Part shown: piece after piece, positions 31,089 through 39,913 of the stretch
How positions within the stretch are numbered: position 1 is the stretch's first letter
Layout: the number at the start of each line of letters is the position of its first letter
NCBI GenBank assembly: GCA_017454815.1
Contig: JAFTCG010000067.1
Location: forward strand, 1-41,985
Direction of reading: 5' to 3'
DNA from: Clostridia bacterium
GTDB taxonomy: Bacteria > Bacillota > Clostridia > Oscillospirales > Acutalibacteraceae
DNA length: 41,985 nucleotides
The notes under the pieces: model-generated
Seen by the model: the letters and a program-made list of their open reading frames with translations, nothing else
What the model was told of the DNA's origin: nothing
The model's database searches: none
Program-made: the position numbers and the translations under genes

Positions 31089-32486
31089 TTATTCTTCTAT
31101 ATGCCATTTTACACCCTGCGGTGTGTCCTCGAGGACGATCTTCATCGCTTTGAGCTTATCTCTGATCTCGTCGGCGAGCGCCCAATTTTTGTCCTTCCTC
31201 GCCTGCGCTCTCTGCGCTATAAGCTGTTCGACTTCTTCGTCGAGGGTTGCTTTTTTCCTGTTGTAGACGAGTCCCAGGACTCCACAAAGCTCGTCGAAAA
31301 CTTCCGCCGCAGCTTTGATGAGCGACTTTGAGTTTGAATCAAGCACTTTCGTATTTATATCCCTCACGAGGTCAAACACGGCGGCTACGGCGTCGGCGGT
31401 GTTGAAGTCGTCCTCCATCGCCTTGATGAACTGCTGTCTTCTCTCGTCAAAGAGTTTCATGATTTCCGCGTCGTTTTCGCCCTGCTCGTTCGCCGCGTTT
31501 TCGAGCGCAAAGTCAAGGCTGTCGCGGCAGGTATAAAGCCTGTTGAGCGAGGATTTGCACTGGTTTATGATGTCAACGCTGTAGTTGATCGGGCTCCTGT
31601 ACTGTGACGAAATCATGAGATACCTGATCGGCTCGTAGCCGTATTCGTTGGCGACGTCGCGCACTGTGAAAAAATTGCCGAGAGATTTCGACATCTTAAC
31701 GTTGTCGACATTGATATATCCGTTGTGCATCCAGTAGTTTGCGAAAGCCGCGCCGTTGCAGCATTCGCTCTGGGCGATCTCGTTTTCATGGTGGGGGAAT
31801 ATGAGGTCCTGACCGCCGCAGTGGATGTCGATCGTCTCTCCGAGGTATCTCCTGACCATGGCGGAGCATTCGATATGCCAGCCGGGACGACCATTGCCCC
31901 AAGGAGACTCCCAATACGGCTCGCCGGGTTTTGCATTCTTCCAGAGGGCGAAGTCCATGGGCTCTTTCTTCTTTTCGCCGATAGCTATTCTTGCGCCCGC
32001 TTCGAGGTCTTCAAGCGGCTGATGGGAGAGTTTTCCGTATTCGTCAAACTTCTTCGTGCTGAAATAGACGTCGCCGTCAACTGCGTAAGCGAAGCCTTTT
32101 TCCTCAAGAGTTTTGATGATGTCGATGATCTCGTCGATGTTCTCGGTCGCCTTCGGATGAACGGTAGCATCCCTGACGTTGAGCCCTTTTGCGTCGATCT
32201 TGTACTGCTCGATATATTTTTCGCTGACTTCGGTGAAGGTCAGGTTTTCCTCGTTGGCTCTCTTGATGATCTTGTCGTCAACGTCGGTGAAGTTCTGAAC
32301 AAACTTGACCTCATAGCCTCTGTATTCAAAAAACCTCCTCACCACGTCAAAAACGCAGATCGGCCTTGCGTTGCCGATGTGGATAAAGTTGTAGACCGTC
32401 GGGCCGCAGGCGTACATCTTCACCTTACCCTCTTCGATGGGCTTGAATTCTTCTTTTGTCCTTGAAAGCGTGTTATAGATTTTCAT
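31089..32486 (-). CDS. cysS: Cysteinyl-tRNA synthetase
   Basis: Class I synthetase charging tRNA-Cys. The 465 residues show HIGN (36-39) and KMSKS (264-268), and the zinc set Cys27, Cys207, His232 and Glu236 (GPHHENE-type region HHENEIAQS). The length matches E. coli CysS (461). It starts 4 nt after cysE, with an AAGGA site lying in the cysE end. As the second gene of a T-box-controlled operon its supply rises when tRNA-Cys is uncharged. Confidence 0.97.
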   Translation of the reverse strand: MKIYNTLSRTKEEFKPIEEGKVKMYACGPTVYNFIHIGNARPICVFDVVRRFFEYRGYEVKFVQNFTDVDDKIIKRANEENLTFTEVSEKYIEQYKIDAKGLNVRDATVHPKATENIDEIIDIIKTLEEKGFAYAVDGDVYFSTKKFDEYGKLSHQPLEDLEAGARIAIGEKKKEPMDFALWKNAKPGEPYWESPWGNGRPGWHIECSAMVRRYLGETIDIHCGGQDLIFPHHENEIAQSECCNGAAFANYWMHNGYINVDNVKMSKSLGNFFTVRDVANEYGYEPIRYLMISSQYRSPINYSVDIINQCKSSLNRLYTCRDSLDFALENAANEQGENDAEIMKLFDERRQQFIKAMEDDFNTADAVAAVFDLVRDINTKVLDSNSKSLIKAAAEVFDELCGVLGLVYNRKKATLDEEVEQLIAQRAQARKDKNWALADEIRDKLKAMKIVLEDTPQGVKWHIEE

Positions 32487-32490
32487 GTTT

Positions 32491-33132
32491 TTATCCTTTC
32501 TTTACAAGTTGTTTCAATTCTTCGATTTCACTTCTCAGTTTTGCAAGTTCCTGTTCGACCGGGTCGGGGATGTTGACCTGGTCAAGGTCGTCATCGTCCT
32601 GCATATCGATCCTCTCGCCGTAGAGCTTTACAACCCTCGCGGGCACGCCGACAGCTGTCGAATGAGCCGGTATCTCCTCGAGCACCACTGCGCCGGAAGC
32701 GATCTTGCTGTGGTCGCCGACCTTGAACGGGCCGAGCACTTTCGCGCCGGAGCCGATCATAACGTGGTTGCCGATGGTCGGGTGCCTTTTGCCGGTGTCT
32801 TTTCCGGTACCGCCGAGCGTTACTCCCTGGTAAATTGTGACGTCGTCTCCGACCTCAGCCGTCTCGCCGATCACGACTCCCGCGCCGTGGTCGATGAAGA
32901 CTCTCCTGCCGATTTTTGCGGCGGGGTGGATCTCAACCCCAGTCCTGCGCACTGCGCGCTGGGAAATATATCTTGCAAGAAAAAACAGCCTGTGTTCATA
33001 ACACCAGTGCGCTTTCCTGTACGATCTTATCGCTTTCAGCCCCGGGTACAAAAGCAGGATCTCAAGCGTCGATCTTGCCGCCGGGTCGCGTTTTTTTACG
33101 GTCGCGATATCTTCTTTCAGTTTGGAAAACAT
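32491..33132 (-). CDS. cysE: Serine O-acetyltransferase
   Basis: Acetylates serine with acetyl-CoA, the first step of cysteine synthesis. The 213-residue protein has a short N-terminal helical domain, then hexapeptide left-handed beta-helix repeats from about residue 67: VEIHPAAKIG, FIDHGAGVVIGETAEVGD, GVTLGGTGK, RHPTIGNHVMIGSGAKVLG and GVPARVV. The catalytic Asp-His pair is in IDHGAG. A C-terminal helix (QELAKLRSEIEELKQL) is added. The ATG at 33132 has AAGGAG 7 nt upstream; an in-frame extension to 33261 runs through the T-box and is rejected. The downstream sulfhydrylase CysK is not in the window. Confidence 0.94.
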   Translation of the reverse strand: MFSKLKEDIATVKKRDPAARSTLEILLLYPGLKAIRSYRKAHWCYEHRLFFLARYISQRAVRRTGVEIHPAAKIGRRVFIDHGAGVVIGETAEVGDDVTIYQGVTLGGTGKDTGKRHPTIGNHVMIGSGAKVLGPFKVGDHSKIASGAVVLEEIPAHSTAVGVPARVVKLYGERIDMQDDDDLDQVNIPDPVEQELAKLRSEIEELKQLVKKG

Positions 33133-33163
33133 TGTTCGTCTCCTTTCTTTCGATATATAAAGC

Positions 33164-33398
33164 AAAAAGACTGCCTTTGTTGCAAAAACAACGAAGGCGG
33201 TCTCACCGCGGTTCCACTTCGATTTATAACTCAAAAAGGCTGTAACGCGCCTCAAACGCACAGAGATACTTTTTTAATCATTTCCCCCTGCGTGCCGGCG
33301 GGTGCATTTCGGCAAATTCGCACAAGGCGCTTTCCAGCAGCCGCGCCCTCTCTGATATGCAAAAAAATGCTTACTTCTCCCGCTGATTGCATTTGACA
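33164..33398 (-). promoter_or_regulatory. T-box leader (tRNA-Cys) of cysE-cysS
   Basis: In RNA sense the leader has a stem I base GCGGG/CCCGC, an AG-bowl-like CAGAGAGGG, and GCUGCUGGAAAGC. The specifier loop CCGAAAUGCACC carries UGC (33306-33304), a Cys codon. The T-box core AAGTGGAACCGCGG lies at 33219-33206. The terminator is GACCGCCTTCGTTG / CAACAAAGGCAGTC (12 of 14 paired; arms at 33202-33189 and 33182-33169), then T5. Uncharged tRNA-Cys should stabilise the antiterminator through UGGA-type pairing. Specifier identity fits both downstream genes. Confidence 0.92.
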
Positions 33399-33404
33399 AA
33401 AGGT

Positions 33405-33433
33405 ATTGTAACACAATTATTTTTATTTTTCAA
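33405..33433 (-). promoter_or_regulatory. Sigma-A promoter of cysE-cysS
   Basis: Minus-strand TTGAAA (33433-33428), 17-nt spacer, TACAAT (33410-33405). The -35 box lies within the last codons of rimO, so the operons are packed end to end. Confidence 0.8.
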
Positions 33434-34763
33434 GCTCTTTTCCGATAAGATCGTATTCGTCCTTGTCAAAAATCACGACGTTGACGAATTCTCCCGCCTC
33501 ATGCGGCTCATCGGAGGTGAAATAAATCATCGAATCGATCTCCGGAGCGTCCATATACGACCTGCCGTAGTAGCAGTCGTTATAGTCGTCATAACCTTCG
33601 ACAAGCACTTCCAGCTCTCTGCCTTCAAGCTCCTCGAACTTGCTCTCGACGATCCTGAACTGTTCGTCCATGATGACTTCGCCGCGCCTGATCTTCGTCT
33701 CCTCGTCAACGGCGCCCTCCATATTATATGCGGCAGTACCCTCCTGGGGTGAAAACGCAAAGCATCCGAGCTTGTCAAACCTCATATCCTTGACAAACTG
33801 CGCAAGAGTTTCAAACTCCTTCTCGCCCTCCCCGGGGAAGCCGGTGATGAGCGTCGTCCTGATGACTGCGTCGGGCATATATTCCCTGATCCTGCCGATG
33901 AGAGCGGCGAGAGATTTTTCGTCGCCCGTTCTGTTCATCCGGCGCAGTATTTCCCCGTCCGCATGTTGGAGGGGCAGGTCGATATAGTGGAGCACCTTCT
34001 CCTGATTTTTCATCGTTTTTAGCAGCTCGTCGGTTATCCTGTCCGGGTAGCAGTAGAACAGCCTTATCCAATGAATACCGTCGATCTTGCAAAGCTCGTT
34101 GAGCAGCTCCGGCAACTTAAGCTCACCGTAAATATCCTCGCCGTATCTTGTTGTGTCCTGGGCGATGACGATGAGTTCTTTCACTCCGACAGCCGCAAGG
34201 TCGCGGGCTTCCGCAACGACGTCTTCCAGCTTTCTGCTCCTGAATTTGCCCCTGATCTGCGGTATGGCGCAGTATGAGCAGCAGTTTGAGCAACCGTCGG
34301 CGATCTTCAGATATGCCCAGTAGGACGGCGTGGAGATCGCGCGGGAGCCGTCGAGCGGCAGCAGCTCCTTCGGCGGGAAATAGTTTTCCCTTTTTCCGAG
34401 GAGAACGTTACGGCAAATCTCGACGATGTCGTTGTTCGCGCCGATGCCGACAACTGCGTCGATCTCGGGGATCTCGCTTGCCAGCTCCTGCCTGTATCTC
34501 TCGGCAAGACAGCCCGTAACAACGAGCGCTTCGACAGAGCCTTCCTTCTTGAGCTCAACAACGTCGAGGATGTTTTCGATCGCCTCTTTTTTGGCGTCGT
34601 CGATGAATCCGCAGGTGTTGACGATGACAATGTCCGCATTTTCTTGCATGTAATCGACGTATTCAAACCCGGCGTCGATCAGTTTTTTGATAAGTATCTC
34701 ACCGTCGACCGTGTTCTTCGGACAGCCGAGCGGTATAAAACCGAAAGTATCTTTTTTTCTCAT
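33423..34763 (-). CDS. rimO: Ribosomal protein uS12 methylthiotransferase RimO
   Basis: Radical SAM enzyme that methylthiolates an Asp of ribosomal protein S12. The 446 residues have the three domains of the family. The N-terminal MTTase domain has Cys14, Cys51 and Cys85. The radical SAM core has GCSNCCSYCAIP (cluster Cys158, 162 and 165). A C-terminal TRAM domain follows from about 375. The LGCPKNTVD start and the YCYPDRI and ITGFPGEGEKEF segments favour RimO over MiaB. It follows recX by 29 nt. No terminator separates it from the cysE promoter. Confidence 0.94.
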   Translation of the reverse strand: MRKKDTFGFIPLGCPKNTVDGEILIKKLIDAGFEYVDYMQENADIVIVNTCGFIDDAKKEAIENILDVVELKKEGSVEALVVTGCLAERYRQELASEIPEIDAVVGIGANNDIVEICRNVLLGKRENYFPPKELLPLDGSRAISTPSYWAYLKIADGCSNCCSYCAIPQIRGKFRSRKLEDVVAEARDLAAVGVKELIVIAQDTTRYGEDIYGELKLPELLNELCKIDGIHWIRLFYCYPDRITDELLKTMKNQEKVLHYIDLPLQHADGEILRRMNRTGDEKSLAALIGRIREYMPDAVIRTTLITGFPGEGEKEFETLAQFVKDMRFDKLGCFAFSPQEGTAAYNMEGAVDEETKIRRGEVIMDEQFRIVESKFEELEGRELEVLVEGYDDYNDCYYGRSYMDAPEIDSMIYFTSDEPHEAGEFVNVVIFDKDEYDLIGKELEK

Positions 34764-34792
34764 TTCACCATCGGGCGCAAAGCCCGCTCCGT

Positions 34793-35416
34793 TCAGATTT
34801 CGTTTTCTTCAAGGTATTCTTCAATATATTCTTCCATTGCGCTTTTTACGTCGCCATAGGAATATCCGAGCCTGACGAGGGCGTTAAAAGCGCTTTTTTT
34901 GCCCTTTTCGTCGGCAAGACGACGGGCATACTTCCTTTCGATGAGGTCCTTTATCTGCTGTTTTTCATCGCCTTCGAGGCTGTCGGTCACGACCTGGACA
35001 ATTTCGGGATCAACGCCCTTGCGCCTTAGTTCAAGCCTGATCCTCGAAACACCCATGCCTTTTCTGCTTTGAAGCTCCGACGCATACGCTTCGGCAAAGT
35101 CGCGGTCGCTGATGAGCCCGATCTCTTCGCACTTTTCGGCGGCGTATTCCGACGCTTCTTTGGAAAAGCTCCGCAGGAGCTTTTGGTAAATCTCGTATCT
35201 GCTGTGAAGCCTTGCGGAAGAAAGCGAGGCAGCTTTTTTAAAAGCGCGCCTTTTTTCAATCTCGCTTTCCATGCGCTCAAAAGTTTCTTCATCGATATCT
35301 TTGAGGAGATGAAATTCCGACAAATACCAGTATTCCGCGTCGACCGTCAGCTTGTATTCGGAGTCAATGAAAATATGGATCTTGTCGTCCCTGCCGCTTT
35401 TTACGGTCAGCTTCAT
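34793..35416 (-). CDS. recX: RecA regulator RecX
   Basis: A 207-residue, all-helical, charged protein that modulates RecA filaments. It has the tandem three-helix repeats of RecX: SRYEIYQKLLRSFSKEASEYA, ISDRDFAEAYASELQSRKGMG and SRIRLELRRKGVDPEIVQ, ending with a repeat of ALVRLGYSYGDVKSAM. Its ATG shares one base with the recA stop (TGATG), so the two are translationally coupled. This order, recA-recX, is usual. Confidence 0.88.
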   Translation of the reverse strand: MKLTVKSGRDDKIHIFIDSEYKLTVDAEYWYLSEFHLLKDIDEETFERMESEIEKRRAFKKAASLSSARLHSRYEIYQKLLRSFSKEASEYAAEKCEEIGLISDRDFAEAYASELQSRKGMGVSRIRLELRRKGVDPEIVQVVTDSLEGDEKQQIKDLIERKYARRLADEKGKKSAFNALVRLGYSYGDVKSAMEEYIEEYLEENEI

Positions 35417-36534
35417 CAGTCGTCCTCAACTGCGATGTCGATCGCAGCTTTCGCAGAGAGCTTTGTCGGCTTTTCTTCAGCCGGAGCCTCGGCGGCGGGA
35501 ACATTTTCTGCGCCCGCGGCCTTGACGGCGCCCTTCTTGACGTCGGAGATCTGATCCATGTGCTGTTTGATCTGTTTTGTTATCTCGTCGGCAAAATCGG
35601 GATTTTCGATGAGATATTCCTTGACCTTGTCGCGGCCCTGTCCGAGTCTTTCGGAATTGTAGGAGAACCATGAGCCGCTCTTGTGGATGATGTCGAGCTC
35701 AACCGCAAGGTCGAGGATCTCGCCTTCCTTGGAGATCCCTTTGCCGTACATGATGTCGAACTCTGCCTCTTTGAAAGGAGGAGCAACTTTATTTTTGACT
35801 ATCTTCGCGCGCGTTCTGTTGCCGATGAACTGGTTGCCGGGAGCTTTGATGGCTTCCGCACGCCTAACGTCGATCCTCATAGTGGAATAGAACTTCAGCG
35901 CTCTGCCGCCGGTCGTGACCTCGGGATTGCCGTAGACAACGCCGACTTTTTCACGAAGCTGGTTGATGAAAATAATCACAGTGTTCGACTTGGAAACGGC
36001 AGGAGCAAGTTTTCTCAGCGCCTGGGACATAAGCCTTGCATGAAGTCCGACGTGGGAGTCGCCCATATCGCCCTCGATCTCAGCTCTGGGCACCAGCGCC
36101 GCAACGGAGTCGACAACAATGATGTCGATCGCGCCCGAGCGAACAAGAGCTTCGGTTATCTCCAGCGCCTGCTCGCCGTTGTCCGGCTGGGAAACGAGCA
36201 AAGAATCGACGTCAACGCCGAGGTTTGAAGCGTAAACGGGATCGAGCGCGTGTTCGGCGTCAACGAAAGCCGCCTCGCCGCCCGCCTTCTGGGCTTCGGC
36301 AACGCAGTGGAGCGCAAGAGTCGTTTTGCCCGAAGATTCGGGGCCGTAGATCTCGACGATCCTTCCCTTAGGAAGTCCGCCGATACCTGTGGCGGCGTCG
36401 AGAGTGATCGAGCCCGTTGAGATCGCCTCAACGTTCATTCCGCCGTTTTGACCAAGGCGCATGATCGCACCCTTGCCATACTGTTTTTCGATCTGAGAAA
36501 GCGCGGTTTCAAGAGCGGTTTTCTTGTCTGCCAT
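35416..36534 (-). CDS. recA: Recombinase RecA
   Basis: The 372-residue protein has MAW-type start [20 protein letters not shown], Walker [10 protein letters not shown] (64-72), [12 protein letters not shown], the L2-like [22 protein letters not shown] region and an acidic, Ala-rich C-terminus ending EDD. It drives strand exchange and co-protease activation of LexA. The ATG at 36534 has GGAGG 8 nt upstream; the frame continues to 36591 through the LexA-like box and promoter, which rules that extension out. First of recA-recX-rimO. Confidence 0.97.
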   Translation of the reverse strand: MADKKTALETALSQIEKQYGKGAIMRLGQNGGMNVEAISTGSITLDAATGIGGLPKGRIVEIYGPESSGKTTLALHCVAEAQKAGGEAAFVDAEHALDPVYASNLGVDVDSLLVSQPDNGEQALEITEALVRSGAIDIIVVDSVAALVPRAEIEGDMGDSHVGLHARLMSQALRKLAPAVSKSNTVIIFINQLREKVGVVYGNPEVTTGGRALKFYSTMRIDVRRAEAIKAPGNQFIGNRTRAKIVKNKVAPPFKEAEFDIMYGKGISKEGEILDLAVELDIIHKSGSWFSYNSERLGQGRDKVKEYLIENPDFADEITKQIKQHMDQISDVKKGAVKAAGAENVPAAEAPAEEKPTKLSAKAAIDIAVEDD

Positions 36535-36553
36535 TGTTTTTCCTCCATAAATA

Positions 36554-36565
36554 GTACAAATGTTC
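36554..36565 (-). promoter_or_regulatory. LexA (SOS) box of recA
   Basis: On the minus strand CGAACATTTGTACT compares with the Firmicutes form CGAACNNNNGTTCG: GAAC-4-GTAC, one mismatch in the core dyad. It lies just after the -10 box, about where transcription starts, and 19 nt before the recA ATG, a normal repressor position. Confidence 0.72.
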
Positions 36566-36576
36566 GATTTGAAAAT

Positions 36577-36605
36577 ATTATACATTACCAATCGAAAAAA
36601 ATCAA
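36577..36605 (-). promoter_or_regulatory. Sigma-A promoter of recA
   Basis: Minus-strand TTGATT (36605-36600), 17-nt spacer, consensus TATAAT (36582-36577), with the LexA-like box directly downstream. Confidence 0.8.
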
Positions 36606-36706
36606 CAGTTTTTTATAAATAATTACCACTGTCCCAATAATCAGACAGCAACTGAACTGTTTGAAATATTTTAACACATTTTTCATCAATATGCAACAAG
36701 ATACAC

Positions 36707-36735
36707 TTGAAAAACACATCGTTTGGGTGTATAAT
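36707..36735 (+). promoter_or_regulatory. Sigma-A promoter of the DUF1858 gene
   Basis: TTGAAA (36707-36712), 17-nt spacer, consensus TATAAT (36730-36735), about 45 nt before the ATG. Divergent from recA, about 100 bp away. Confidence 0.8.
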
Positions 36736-36780
36736 TGTTTGCAATAGGATTTAGTATATAAACGAAAGGATGTAATTGTT

Positions 36781-36981
36781 ATGCAAATCAATAAAGACAT
36801 GACGATCGGCAGCATTCTTGACGCCGACGAAGGCACTGCCCAGTTTTTCCTCGCGATGGGAATGCATTGTCTCGGATGCCCCGCTTCCAGAGGCGAAAGC
36901 GTTGAACAGGCGTGCATGGTTCACGGCGTTGATTGCGACGAGCTGATCGAGGAGATCAACAACTATCTCGCAACAAAATAA
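36781..36981 (+). CDS. DUF1858 (hybrid-cluster-protein-associated redox disulfide) protein
   Basis: A 66-residue protein: INKDMTIGSILDADEGTAQFFLAMGMHCLGCPASRGESV, with the CLGCPAS CxxC motif typical of the DUF1858/prismane-associated family, and an acidic helical end. Family members sit beside iron-sulfur or nitric-oxide repair proteins and are thought to be redox active. No hybrid cluster protein is nearby. It has its own promoter and is followed by a terminator, so it is a single gene; the partner is unknown. Confidence 0.85.
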   Translation: MQINKDMTIGSILDADEGTAQFFLAMGMHCLGCPASRGESVEQACMVHGVDCDELIEEINNYLATK

Positions 36982-36987
36982 TTTTTT

Positions 36988-37026
36988 GCGACAGGTTTTC
37001 GCAAAGGAGACCTGCCGCATTTTTTT
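36988..37026 (+). terminator. Terminator of the DUF1858 gene
   Basis: GCGACAGGT / ACCTGCCGC, 9 bp with one A-C mismatch, followed by A and a T7 run. It lies just before the trmK start. Confidence 0.85.
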
Positions 37027-37043
37027 GAAAGCTTGATGAAAGA

Positions 37044-37733
37044 ATGGAAAAATTAAGAACAGCTCTCGGCAACAGGCTGATGACGGTCGCCCGGTTTGTC
37101 GAAGACGGCGAGAGGATCGCCGACATCGGGACGGATCACGCCTATCTCCCCGTCTACCTTGTCACAAACGGGGTCTGCCCAACTGCGGTTGCCTCCGACA
37201 TCGGCGAAGGTCCTCTAAGGAATGCCGAAAAAATCGTCGTAAAAACCGGCACGCAGGACAGGATCCGCCTCATCATCTCCGACGGGCTTGACGGTTACGG
37301 CAAGGACGACGCAGACGTTTTTGTTTTTGCCGGAATGGGCGGAACGCTGATCTCGGAGCTGCTTGATCGCGCCCGATGGGTAAGGGACGGAAGATACCGT
37401 TTCATTTTTCAGCCCATGTCGCGCAGCGAAGAGCTTATCGAATACCTGATCGAAAACGGTTTTGAACTGACCGAGGAACGCTCCTGTTTTGAGGGCGGTC
37501 GGTGCTACATCGTGTTTTGCGCAAAGTATTCGGGCGAAAAAAGTGAATATCGGGAGTGTTTCCCCTACGTCGGGCTTTTGCCGGATGAAAGGAGCGAATC
37601 TTCGGCTTTCTACATCAACAGGCAGTACAAGCTCGTTGAAAAAAGGCTGCGTGCTCTCGAAAAATCAAACAAATCGTTCCCCGAGCAGAAAAAGCTCATG
37701 ATCGTTCTCGAGCAGATGAAAGAATACCTTTAA
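37044..37733 (+). CDS. trmK: tRNA (adenine-22-N1)-methyltransferase TrmK
   Basis: A 229-residue SAM methyltransferase that modifies A22 of tRNA in Gram-positive bacteria. The SAM-binding signature ADIGTDHAYLPVYLV (about 26-40), FAGMGGTLISELL and IFQPMSRSEELIEYL match the TrmK family. A C-terminal coiled-coil region (about 190-229) fits too. The ribosome site is weak (GATGAAAGA). Gene order in Firmicutes often pairs trmK with a Nif3-like gene; here none follows and a GT/epimerase pair does. Confidence 0.9.
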   Translation: MEKLRTALGNRLMTVARFVEDGERIADIGTDHAYLPVYLVTNGVCPTAVASDIGEGPLRNAEKIVVKTGTQDRIRLIISDGLDGYGKDDADVFVFAGMGGTLISELLDRARWVRDGRYRFIFQPMSRSEELIEYLIENGFELTEERSCFEGGRCYIVFCAKYSGEKSEYRECFPYVGLLPDERSESSAFYINRQYKLVEKRLRALEKSNKSFPEQKKLMIVLEQMKEYL

Positions 37734-37861
37734 TCCCTGCCCGTCAGCTGTTTTCGGGGCTTTGTGGCTTTAAAACCGCCGTCCGGAATGCGATTCGTGT
37801 GACCGCTCCAAATAATGCGAAAACAAAGCTGCAAAACTATGATCGGAAAGATGGAAAACTT

Positions 37862-38689
37862 ATGAAAAAAATTTTGATAACAGGCGTCGGCTCATATATC
37901 GGCGATTCGGTCGCACAATACCTGCTCAAAGAGCCTGAGAAATACTCAGTTGACATGATCGACGCGGCAGGATACGAGCCGAAAGCGGAGGATTTCAGAG
38001 GATATGACGTCGTGTTCAACGTCGCCGGTATCGCGCACAGGAAAGAGACCGAGGAAAACCGCGAGCTCTATTATAAAGTCAACAGAGACCTGAGCGTTGA
38101 AATCGCAAATGCCGCAAAAGCGGGCGGTGTAAAACAGCTCATCCTGATGTCGACGATGTCCGTTTACGGTAAAACGACCGGGCATATCACAAAGGAGACT
38201 CCCGTTGATCCGAAAAACGCATACGGATTTTCGAAAGCTCAGGCGGACGAGGAAATCTCAAAGCTTGAAGGAGACGGTTTTAAGTTTGCCTGCCTTCGGC
38301 CGCCGATGGTTTACGGAAAGGGCTGCAAGGGAAATTATCAGAGGCTAAGGTCTTTTGCGCTGAAATATCCCGTTTTCCCGTCCTATAAAAACGAGCGGTC
38401 GATGATCTACATAGGAAATCTTTGCGAATTCGTCAAAACGATCATCGATAGCGAGACCGGCGGACTGTTTTTTCCGCAGAACTGCGAATACGTCAGAACC
38501 TGCGACATGGTCGAAAAAATATCGCTTGTCAACGGAAAAACAACTCGTCTGACGGGGGTGTTTAACGCCGCGATAAAACTGTTTGAAGTCGGCGCTATGA
38601 AAAAGGTTTTCGGCAGCCTGACCTACGAAAAAACCGACACGGTCGACAAATTTTCATTCGATCAAAGCATTGAATTAACAGAAAATTGA
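37862..38689 (+). CDS. NAD-dependent epimerase/dehydratase (extended SDR)
   Basis: A 275-residue nucleotide-sugar enzyme. It has the Rossmann motif ITGVGSYIGDS (GxxxxxG form), NVAGIAH, the catalytic STMSVYG and YGFSKAQAD (Tyr-xxx-Lys), and RPPMVYG. The start is ATG 37862 (TGGA then 6 nt); the upstream frame to 37799 is not supported. It precedes the GT4 gene by 10 nt and lies opposite a priming sugar-phosphate transferase. A 4-epimerase or 4-reductase acting on a UDP-N-acetyl sugar is a fair guess, not shown. Confidence 0.82.
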   Translation: MKKILITGVGSYIGDSVAQYLLKEPEKYSVDMIDAAGYEPKAEDFRGYDVVFNVAGIAHRKETEENRELYYKVNRDLSVEIANAAKAGGVKQLILMSTMSVYGKTTGHITKETPVDPKNAYGFSKAQADEEISKLEGDGFKFACLRPPMVYGKGCKGNYQRLRSFALKYPVFPSYKNERSMIYIGNLCEFVKTIIDSETGGLFFPQNCEYVRTCDMVEKISLVNGKTTRLTGVFNAAIKLFEVGAMKKVFGSLTYEKTDTVDKFSFDQSIELTEN

Positions 38690-38699
38690 GAGGTTTCAA

Positions 38700-39803
38700 A
38701 TGAGTAAAAAAGTTGCTTTGTTGTCCAACGAGCACAGCTGGACGTATAACTTGCGCAAGGAAACGATAGCGCGATTGCTTGACAACGGCTACAGCGTTAC
38801 CCTGATCCTCCCCTACGGCGAAAAGGTGGAGCTGTTGAAAGAAATGGGTTGTAGCTTCATCGACGTGCCGATGTTCGAACGCAGGGGCAAAAACCCCCTC
38901 AAAGAGCTTCGACTGATTATTGAATACCACAAGATCCTGAAAAAGGAAAAACCCGACGTCGTTCTGACCTATACCATCAAGCCGAACCTTTACGGCGGAA
39001 TGGTCTGTTCATTGCTGAAAATCCCCTATATCTCCAACATTACGGGCTTGGGCAGCGCGGTCGAGAAATCCGGGCTGATCAGTTCGCTGGCAAAGATCCT
39101 CTACAAGGTCGGCCTCAGGAAAGCAAGCTATGTCTTCGCCCAGAACAAAAGCAACAAGGATTACCTGATAAATAACAAGATCGTAGCTCCCGAAAGAGTG
39201 AAGCAGATCGCCGGCTCCGGCGTCAACCTCAGCCGTTTTGAGGTGTCGGAATACCCCGAGGACAATGCGACAAAGTTTGTTTTCATCTCCCGCCTTTTGA
39301 AAGAAAAAGGCATCGAGGACTACATCGAGGCGGCAAAAATCGTGAAGGCAAGATACCCCCTGAGCGAGTTTCACGTCTGCGGATTCTGCGAGGAAGAGTA
39401 CAAAGAGCACCTCTCCTCCCTGAAGATGGAAGAATACGTTGTTTACCACGGAATGATCGACAACGTGCCGCAGTTTTTGAAAGGAATACACTGCCTTGTT
39501 CATCCGTCCTACTACCTGGAGGGCACCTCCAACGTCTGCCTTGAAGCCTGCGCGTCCGGTCGCCCCGTCATCACCACAGATCACGAGGGTTGCAGGGAAA
39601 CCGTCGTTGACGGAAAAACAGGTTTTATCGTTCCCGTAAAAAGTCCGGAAGTGCTCGCCGCAAAAATCATAGAGTTCATCGAAATGCCGTATGAGAGCAA
39701 AAAAGAAATGGGGCTTGCGGCAAGAAAACACGTTGAAGAAAACTTCGATCGAAACGTCATCGTCCGGGAATACATGGACGCAATAAAACGTCTCGACATC
39801 TGA
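38700..39803 (+). CDS. GT4-family glycosyltransferase
   Basis: A 367-residue GT-B glycosyltransferase. The N-terminal half has a VAYTIKPNLYGG-like acceptor region (VLTYTIKPNLYG) and NITGLGSA. The C-terminal half has FISRLLKEKGIEDYIEAA and HPSYYLEGTSNVCLEACASGRPVITTDHEG, the EX7E-type donor-binding signature of GT4. It probably adds the second sugar to an undecaprenyl-linked carrier made by the convergent transferase. GAGAGG lies 6 nt before the ATG. Ends before the terminator at 39824. Confidence 0.9.
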   Translation: MSKKVALLSNEHSWTYNLRKETIARLLDNGYSVTLILPYGEKVELLKEMGCSFIDVPMFERRGKNPLKELRLIIEYHKILKKEKPDVVLTYTIKPNLYGGMVCSLLKIPYISNITGLGSAVEKSGLISSLAKILYKVGLRKASYVFAQNKSNKDYLINNKIVAPERVKQIAGSGVNLSRFEVSEYPEDNATKFVFISRLLKEKGIEDYIEAAKIVKARYPLSEFHVCGFCEEEYKEHLSSLKMEEYVVYHGMIDNVPQFLKGIHCLVHPSYYLEGTSNVCLEACASGRPVITTDHEGCRETVVDGKTGFIVPVKSPEVLAAKIIEFIEMPYESKKEMGLAARKHVEENFDRNVIVREYMDAIKRLDI

Positions 39804-39823
39804 TTGAACTTCAGCAAAACAAC

Positions 39824-39859
39824 ACCCGGCTTGACAAAACTCAAGTCGGGTAATTTTTT
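39824..39859 (+). terminator. Terminator between convergent glycan genes, probably bidirectional
   Basis: ACCCGGCTTGA / TCAAGTCGGGT, 11 pairs including one G-U, 6-nt loop, then AA and T6. On the minus strand the same stem is followed by GTTGTTTTGC, weaker but usable for the sugar transferase transcript. Confidence 0.88.
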
Positions 39860-39913
39860 GTCCTGATCAAAGGGCATTATTATTCATCTTTTTGAAAAGC
39901 GAGGTACCCCGCA

